From the NCBI RefSeq assembly GCF_009729095.1, contig NZ_VTGX01000004.1, forward strand, positions 124,001 to 188,000: a DNA stretch of 64,000 nucleotides. The letters run 5' to 3'. The position numbers and the translations under genes are program-made. The notes under the pieces are model-generated. The model searched no databases. It was not told the DNA's origin and saw only the letters and a list, made by a program, of their open reading frames with translations. The DNA is from Mycolicibacterium sp. CBMA 247. Its GTDB lineage: Bacteria > Actinomycetota > Actinomycetes > Mycobacteriales > Mycobacteriaceae. Positions within the stretch are counted from its first letter, which is position 1; each line of letters starts with the position of its first letter. This document shows, in pieces, positions 59,211 through 64,000 of the stretch.

Positions 59211-59268
59211 CGAGCAGACACAAACCTGCCCATTTTTCGCGAAATCTGGGCAGGTTTGTGTCTGCTCG
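59211..59268. repeat. Palindromic intergenic repeat family A, copy 2
   Basis: A 58-bp palindrome with 29-base arms differing at two positions. It shares the outer CGAGCAGACACAAA and total length with the copy at 22819-22876. Inner bases change on both arms together, so pairing is kept. It starts 13 bases after the response regulator stop. Confidence 0.75.
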
Positions 59269-59350
59269 ACGGGCAGTGAGCGCCCGCTGGCGGGTGGACG
59301 CCCACCGGCGTAGGAAGTACTTCAGAGGGCATTACCGAGGGGTGACGGAA

Positions 59351-62107
59351 ATGATCTTCACTCAGCACTATTTGGCCTGTTTGTCACACGCCTCGTATCT
59401 GATCGGGGACGAGACCACCGGGCGCGCAATCGTCGTCGACCCCCGGCGCGACGTCGACGTCTACCTCGATGAAGCCGCCGCAAACGGATTGGACATCGAG
59501 CGGGTCATCGAGACGCACGTTCATGCCGACTTCCTCAGCGGCCACCTCGAGCTGGCAGCAGCCACCGGGGCGGTCATCTCCTATGGCGAGGGCGCCGACG
59601 TCGAGTTCCCGGTCGAGCCGTTACGCGACGGTCAGCGGCTGTCCCTCGGTGAGGTGACCGTGGAGGTGCTCGCGACACCCGGGCACACCCCCGAATCGAT
59701 CTGCGTCGCGGTGTACGAGCATCCCGACGACACGGTTCCCTACGGCGTCCTCACCGGTGACACGCTGTTCGTCGGCGACGTGGGACGGCCCGACCTGCTG
59801 GCGTCATCGGGACTGTCGGCGGACACGCTGGCCCGTGAGCTGTACCGGTCCCTGCACGACAAGCTGCTGCGGCTGCCCGACGCCGCCCGCGTGTTCCCCG
59901 CCCACGGCGCCGGCTCGGCCTGCGGCAAACAGCTCTCCAGCGAGACGAGCTCGACCATCGGCGAACAGCGCCAGACCAACTACGCGCTGCAGAGCATGGA
60001 TGAGGACCAGTTCGTCGCCGCCGTCACTGAAGGCCAGTCGGCGCGTCCGCACTACTTCGAGTTCGACGCGCACCGCAACCGTGAGCTGCGGCCGCTGCTC
60101 GATGAAGAGGCACCGCGCCTGCTCGACATCGAGGACGTGTGCGCGCGCCGCGACGCCGGGGCCATCCTGCTCGACAGCCGCGAACCGGTCGACTATGCGT
60201 CCGGTCACCTGCGCGACGCGGTGAACGTCGGCCTGCAGGGACGCTTCGCCGAGTGGGCCGGCGACGTCCTGTCCCCGGACCGCGACATCGTGCTCGTCGG
60301 CGACCCGGTGATTGCGCTCGAGTCGAAGGTCCGCCTGGCCCGGGTGGGCTACGACAGGGTCGTCGGCCAGCTTCGCGACCTCGCCGCGGTCTTCGCGCAC
60401 CGGCCCGACCTGGTCGAGACCACCTCGCGGCTGACTATCGAACAACTGGCCGAACTGCGCGGCCTGGAGCCCCACCTGCAGGTCGTCGACGTCCGCAGCC
60501 CGGGCGAGACGGCGGCTGGCACCATCCCCAAGGCGCGCGAGATCCCGCTGGCGGTGTTCACCGATTCGGTCGCGGCCCTCGATCGGACTGCTCCGGTGGT
60601 CCTGTACTGCGGTAGCGGGTACCGGTCGGTGGTGGCCGCCAGCGTGCTCCGGGCGGCCGGGTTTGAGGACGTGTCGGACGTCATCGGCGGCTACGGCGCG
60701 TGGCAGAGCGCCGGCCTGCCATCTTCACGGGGCGATGAGGCCGACATCATCGGCGACGCCCCGCACGTCGGGGCCCGGGCGGCGAAGAAGATGGTGGATG
60801 CCGGCGCGCTGTTGCTCGATGTACGCGAGCCCGATGAGTGGTACGCCGACCACGCGCCCCGTGCGATGCTCGTCCCCATGGGTCGCGTGCGCGCCCGCCA
60901 GGACGAGTTGCCCCACGACCAGCCGATCGTGGTGGTGTGTCGCTCGGGTGGGCGTTCGGCGGCCGTGACCGCATCGCTGCGGCAATCCGGTTTCGACGCC
61001 GTCAACTTGGCGGGCGGGATGTGCGCGTGGGCGTCCGCGGGACTGCCGGTCGTCACCGGGGGCAGCGACCCCGGTCTCATCGTGCATCGGGAGGAACCAC
61101 TGAACTGCGAGACCTCCCTCTCCGCGCTTGTCGGCGGGGTGGTTATGCCCAACGCCCGCTTCTACGTCCGCAACCACTTCGCCACGCCGACACTGGATCC
61201 GGAGTCATTCGAGTTGACCGTCACGGGTTTCGTCGAACGGCCGCTGCGGCTTTCGTTGCGGGATCTGCACAACATGCCGTCGCAGTCGCTGGTCGCCACC
61301 CTGGAGTGCGCGGGTAACGGCCGATCGATGTTCGACCCCCCGTCGCCGGGTGAGCAGTGGCGCTTCGGCGCAGCCAGCACCGCGGAATGGACGGGTGTGC
61401 CGCTGGTGGAGATCCTCGACCGGGCCGGGCTGACGCCGGACGCATGCGAAGTTGTGTTCCGCGGGGCGGATGCCGGTTTGGTCGACAACGCAACGGCGCC
61501 GGTGCGATTCGAGCGCAGCCTGTCGGTGGACGACGCGCGCGACTCGGATGCGCTGGTCGCCTACGCGATGAACGGCGATTCGCTGCCGGTGCAGCACGGC
61601 CGCCCCGTCCGGCTTGTCGTTCCCGGCTGGTATGCGGTCGCGTCGGTCAAGTGGCTCACCGAAATCGCGGTGATCGGCGAGCCGCTCCAGGCGTTCTTCC
61701 AGACGGACCGCTACGTCTACGAATACGAGGACCCCGGACACACCGTCCGCGAACCCGTTCGGCTGCAACAGGTCAGGGCGCTGATCACCGAACCGAGCGA
61801 CGGTGCGTCGGTGACCGCGGGTGAACTCGTGGTGCGCGGTGTCGCGTGGTCGGGTGCGGCGGCGATCGAACACGTCGATGTATCCGTCGGCGGCGGTCCG
61901 TGGCAACCCGCCCGACTGATCGGCGAACGCCACAGGCACAGCTGGCAGTGGTGGGAACTGTTGACGCGCTGTGACAGTCGCGGCACCAATACCCTGCGAT
62001 CCAGGGCAACCGACCTCGCCGGCCGCATCCAGCCCGAGCGACCGGCATGGAACCGACTCGGCTACGGCGGCAACGGGATTCAGACGGTTTCCGTCATGGT
62101 CGAGTGA
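59351..62107 (+). CDS. Five-module sulfur oxidation fusion: persulfide dioxygenase, three rhodaneses, sulfite oxidase
   Basis: A 918-residue protein without signal peptide. Residues 1-230 are an ETHE1/CstB-like metallo-beta-lactamase-fold dioxygenase: HVHADFLSGH with His56 and His58, His112 in PGHTPES and Asp137 in LTGDTLFVGD; the His56 to His112 distance equals that of the human ETHE1 ligands (79 and 135). Residues 255-345 form a rhodanese fold without active Cys (VGDPVIAL in its place). Residues 365-455 hold an active rhodanese with Cys420 (YCGSGYRS), residues 470-565 another with Cys530 (VCRSGGRS). Residues 575-800 are a sulfite-oxidase Moco domain with the ligand Cys653 (LECAGNGRS), followed by the Mo-cofactor dimerisation domain to the end. 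ATG 59351 has GAGGGG at eight bases; GTG 59342 is possible. Predicted to turn persulfide into sulfite and on to sulfate in the cytosol. Confidence 0.88.
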   Translation: MIFTQHYLACLSHASYLIGDETTGRAIVVDPRRDVDVYLDEAAANGLDIERVIETHVHADFLSGHLELAAATGAVISYGEGADVEFPVEPLRDGQRLSLGEVTVEVLATPGHTPESICVAVYEHPDDTVPYGVLTGDTLFVGDVGRPDLLASSGLSADTLARELYRSLHDKLLRLPDAARVFPAHGAGSACGKQLSSETSSTIGEQRQTNYALQSMDEDQFVAAVTEGQSARPHYFEFDAHRNRELRPLLDEEAPRLLDIEDVCARRDAGAILLDSREPVDYASGHLRDAVNVGLQGRFAEWAGDVLSPDRDIVLVGDPVIALESKVRLARVGYDRVVGQLRDLAAVFAHRPDLVETTSRLTIEQLAELRGLEPHLQVVDVRSPGETAAGTIPKAREIPLAVFTDSVAALDRTAPVVLYCGSGYRSVVAASVLRAAGFEDVSDVIGGYGAWQSAGLPSSRGDEADIIGDAPHVGARAAKKMVDAGALLLDVREPDEWYADHAPRAMLVPMGRVRARQDELPHDQPIVVVCRSGGRSAAVTASLRQSGFDAVNLAGGMCAWASAGLPVVTGGSDPGLIVHREEPLNCETSLSALVGGVVMPNARFYVRNHFATPTLDPESFELTVTGFVERPLRLSLRDLHNMPSQSLVATLECAGNGRSMFDPPSPGEQWRFGAASTAEWTGVPLVEILDRAGLTPDACEVVFRGADAGLVDNATAPVRFERSLSVDDARDSDALVAYAMNGDSLPVQHGRPVRLVVPGWYAVASVKWLTEIAVIGEPLQAFFQTDRYVYEYEDPGHTVREPVRLQQVRALITEPSDGASVTAGELVVRGVAWSGAAAIEHVDVSVGGGPWQPARLIGERHRHSWQWWELLTRCDSRGTNTLRSRATDLAGRIQPERPAWNRLGYGGNGIQTVSVMVE

Positions 62108-62176
62108 GGGTCGCGGCGTGTTCCGCGGGTAACCTGCTCGGTCTTCCACCGGGCCAGGGCGCCGCGGTAGCAGTGG

Positions 62177-62839
62177 TCACGACGTCGGTTGCGGAACGAA
62201 GCGCAGATAGGGGCGGGGTGCGCGCCACCCGTCGGGGTAGATCTGGCGGGCTTCCTCGTCGGTGACGCTGCCGGCGATGATCACGTCCTCGCCGGGGTGC
62301 CAGTTGACCGGGGTGGCGACCTTGTGGTCGGCGGTCAGCTGCATTGAGTCGATCACGCGCAGCACCTCGTCGAAGTTGCGGCCGGTCGTCATCGGGTACA
62401 CGAGAATCAGTTTGATCCGCTTGTCCGGCCCGATCACGAACACGTTGCGCACGGTCTGGTTGTCGGCCGCCGTGCGTTGTGCCGGGCCCCCACTCGTGCT
62501 TGCCGGCAGCATGTCGTAGAGCTTGGACACCGTGAACTCGGCGTCACCGATCACCGGGTAGTTCGGCGCCATGCCCTGGGTGGCCTCGATATCGCTGGCC
62601 CAACCGCGGTGCTGGTCCACCGGATCTACCGACAGCCCGATGATTTTCACTCCGCGTCGGTCGAACTCCGGCTTGATCTTGGCCATATACCCCAGCTCGG
62701 TGGTGCACACCGGGGTGTAATCCTTCGGATGCGAGAACAGCACAGCCCAGCTGTCGCCGATCCAATCGTGGAAATCGATCTGTCCTTCGGTGGTCTCGGC
62801 CTCGAAGTCGGGCGCGAGTTCACCCAGCCGCAGCGTCAT
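62177..62839 (-). CDS. 1-Cys peroxiredoxin (Prx6-like)
   Basis: A 220-residue peroxidase. The N-terminal thioredoxin fold has LAPDFEAETTEG and DYTPVCTTELG with the peroxidatic Cys45; IIGLSVDPVDQHRGWASDI follows, and the longer C-terminal domain (PVNWHPGEDVIIAGSV, YPDGWR) is typical of the 1-Cys Prx6 group. No resolving Cys is apparent. ATG 62839 with AAGGTGG upstream. It converges with the sulfur fusion gene; a role against peroxides or persulfides in the same pathway is possible but unproven. Confidence 0.92.
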   Translation of the reverse strand: MTLRLGELAPDFEAETTEGQIDFHDWIGDSWAVLFSHPKDYTPVCTTELGYMAKIKPEFDRRGVKIIGLSVDPVDQHRGWASDIEATQGMAPNYPVIGDAEFTVSKLYDMLPASTSGGPAQRTAADNQTVRNVFVIGPDKRIKLILVYPMTTGRNFDEVLRVIDSMQLTADHKVATPVNWHPGEDVIIAGSVTDEEARQIYPDGWRAPRPYLRFVPQPTS

Positions 62840-63200
62840 CGTGGTGTCCACCTTTCGTGTGGGGCGTTGACACCATCGACGCGCCGCCCGCGCCGCCGAT
62901 GATGGATGCAAGTGCGCAGGGAGTCGACCGCCCGGTGACCGGGCGTGAACTCGGGCGATACGCGATGTTCCGAAACAGCGACATGAGCCAAAACCCAAGG
63001 CAGCGGGGCTTCAATTGCCTTCTTGAATAATGGGACGAGAGAAATTCAGGTGTCAATACTCCAGTGCGTGCAGCACTCCAGTGCGTGCAGCTCCCGGTCG
63101 TGGGCCTGCGTCCGTGATGCTTCGCCCACTTGCCGGGATCGAACGGTGCCCGCGAGGCGAGCCGCTCGATCGCGGTCACGCCAATCGCTGCACCGCAGCG
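62840..63200. other. Intergenic region with short repeats, no gene seen
   Basis: 361 bases between the peroxiredoxin start and the dapC end. Contains a 17-base palindrome (62928-62944, CGCCCGGT and ACCGGGCG around one G), an AT-richer stretch near 63015-63045 that may hold the peroxiredoxin promoter, a 17-base tandem duplication (about 63058-63091) and a 25-base duplication of the dapC end (63181-63225). No convincing coding sequence. Confidence 0.6.
63058..63091. repeat. 17-bp tandem duplication
   Basis: ACTCCAGTGCGTGCAGC occurs twice head to tail. Non-coding on both strands as far as can be seen. Confidence 0.7.
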
Positions 63201-63225
63201 TCAGCCCAATCGCTGCACCGCAGCG
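63181..63225. repeat. 25-bp-period duplication at the 3' end of dapC
   Basis: CCAATCGCTGCACCGCAGCG occurs at 63181-63200 and 63206-63225, separated by TCAGC. The second copy contains the last codons of dapC; the first lies beyond its stop, so the gene end has been duplicated. Confidence 0.7.
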
Positions 63226-64000
63226 GCGATACGCTCGTCCGTCGCGGTCAGCGCGACCCGCACGAACTGCGCTCCGGCCGGGCCGTAGAACTCGCCCGGC
63301 GCTGCGAGGATCCCGCGCTCGGCCAACCATCTGACGGTGTCGCGGCACGGCTCGCCGCGGGTGGCCCACAGGTACAGGCCGGCCTCGGAGTGTTCGACGG
63401 TGAACCCGGCCGCCTTCAGCGCAGGCAGCAGCGCGGCACGACGCCGCGCATACCGCTCGCGTTGGGCGTCCTCATGCTCGTCGTCGTCGAGGGCTGCCAC
63501 CATCGCGGCCTGCACCGGTGTCGGCACCATCATCCCGGCGTGCTTGCGCACCGCGAGCAGCTCGGCGACCACGGCGGGGTCACCGGCGACGAACCCGGCG
63601 CGGTAACCGGCCAGCGAGGAGGTCTTGGACAGCGAGTGCACGGCCAGCAGCCCGGTGTGGTCACCGTCGCAGACCGACGGGTGCAGCACGCTGAGCGGCT
63701 CGGCTTCCCAGCTAAGGCCCAGGTAGCACTCGTCAGAGGCGATCAGCACGCCGCGGTCGCGGGCCCAGGACACCACCTTGCGCAGGTGGTCCACTCCGAG
63801 CACGCGGCCGGTGGGGTTACTCGGTGAATTCAGGTAGATCAGCTCGGGCCGCTGCGGCCCGAGCTGGGTCAGCGAATCGGCGCGCAGGACCTGCGCCCCG
63901 GCCAGCAGGGCGCCCACTTCGTAGGTGGGGTAGGCCAGTTCGGGGACGACGACGGCATCGCCGGGGCCGATCGCCAGCAGCGTCGGCAGCCAGGCGATCA
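63201..64000 (-). CDS. dapC: N-succinyldiaminopimelate aminotransferase DapC (5' end outside window)
   Basis: The last 266 residues or so of a class I PLP aminotransferase forming N-succinyl-LL-diaminopimelate. Visible: YLNSPSNPTGRVL, SDECYLGLSW, and the PLP-binding Lys in VHSLSKTSSLAGYRAGF; the C-terminal domain ends FVRVALTATDERIAAAVQRL. Syntenic with Rv1178. Together with dapD and dapE in this window it covers three of the succinylase-pathway steps. The beginning of the gene is cut by the window edge. Confidence 0.93.
   Translation of the reverse strand, partial: IAWLPTLLAIGPGDAVVVPELAYPTYEVGALLAGAQVLRADSLTQLGPQRPELIYLNSPSNPTGRVLGVDHLRKVVSWARDRGVLIASDECYLGLSWEAEPLSVLHPSVCDGDHTGLLAVHSLSKTSSLAGYRAGFVAGDPAVVAELLAVRKHAGMMVPTPVQAAMVAALDDDEHEDAQRERYARRRAALLPALKAAGFTVEHSEAGLYLWATRGEPCRDTVRWLAERGILAAPGEFYGPAGAQFVRVALTATDERIAAAVQRLG

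Noticed and set aside
61205..62149. 314-codon minus-strand frame
   Set aside because: Antisense to the sulfite-oxidase module of the fusion gene; no family resemblance.
63058..63225. CRISPR-like repeat
   Set aside because: Only two units of each repeat, with almost no spacer and no cas genes.

Overview
The window is high-GC actinobacterial DNA from a Mycobacterium (sensu lato), most likely a fast-growing Mycolicibacterium. Gene content and order follow the M. tuberculosis Rv1178-Rv1239c block in reverse: corA, sugC-sugB-sugA-lpqY, Rv1234-Rv1230c homologues, mrp, tatB-htrA-rseA-sigE, Rv1220c, raaS and its ABC exporter, glgC/glgM, tagA-gpgS-folP2-fadD6, dapE/dapD, fadD36, pruB-pruA/pruC and dapC. 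Lineage-specific genes lie between these blocks. No rRNA, tRNA, IS element or CRISPR array was seen. Gene names rest on recognised family resemblance, not on a database search.

Layout. 1-5.4 kb: a partial Mg-type P-ATPase diverging from an ArsR-family regulator, a VWA membrane protein, a ProX-like lipoprotein and malic enzyme. 5.5-12.5 kb: CorA and the trehalose importer LpqY-SugABC with a SUFU-like gene at its 3' end. 12.5-18.7 kb: DUF4190 protein, CitE-like lyase, MgtE-N/CBS protein, DUF1003 protein, lytic transglycosylase and Mrp. 18.7-22.8 kb: envelope-stress cluster SigE, RseA, HtrA, TatB, plus an O-methyltransferase. 23-27.5 kb: a RaaS-like TetR regulator, two-gene ABC exporter and two tandem isoprenylcysteine-methyltransferase-like membrane proteins. 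27.6-36.5 kb: DUF4126, divergent glgC/glgM, then an opposite-strand run of LOG, fadD6, folP2, gpgS, DivIVA-like, tagA and DUF3117. 36.5-41.6 kb: a TetR stub, a LuxR-type ATPase with no DNA-binding end, a type VII-like secreted protein and an ABC-F protein. 41.6-44.1 kb: S4-domain protein and dapE diverging from dapD. 44.2-49.9 kb: accessory genes, including an alpha-galactosidase remnant, a PQQ-like propeller, fadD36 and a DUF309-Nudix fusion. 49.86-51.5 kb: a hipBA-type toxin-antitoxin module with three matching operators. 51.5-55.8 kb: the proline-catabolic pruB-pruA/pruC locus. 55.8-59.2 kb: carotenoid oxygenase and a NarL-type two-component system. 59.3-64 kb: a very long sulfur-metabolism fusion protein, a 1-Cys peroxiredoxin and partial dapC.

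Themes. LpqY-SugABC, GlgC/GlgM and GpgS link trehalose recycling, alpha-glucan and methylglucose lipopolysaccharide precursor synthesis. DapC, DapD and DapE supply meso-diaminopimelate. The most unusual object is the gene at 59351-62107. It encodes, in one polypeptide, a CstB-like persulfide dioxygenase/pseudo-rhodanese/rhodanese core, a further rhodanese and a sulfite-oxidase molybdopterin domain plus its dimerisation domain, that is, a possible single-chain route from persulfide to sulfate. Non-coding structure is also rich: a three-site helically phased hipB operator array, an 18-bp palindrome between pruA and pruC, a long operator over the promoter and start of the RaaS-like gene, and two families of palindromic intergenic repeats, each present twice.
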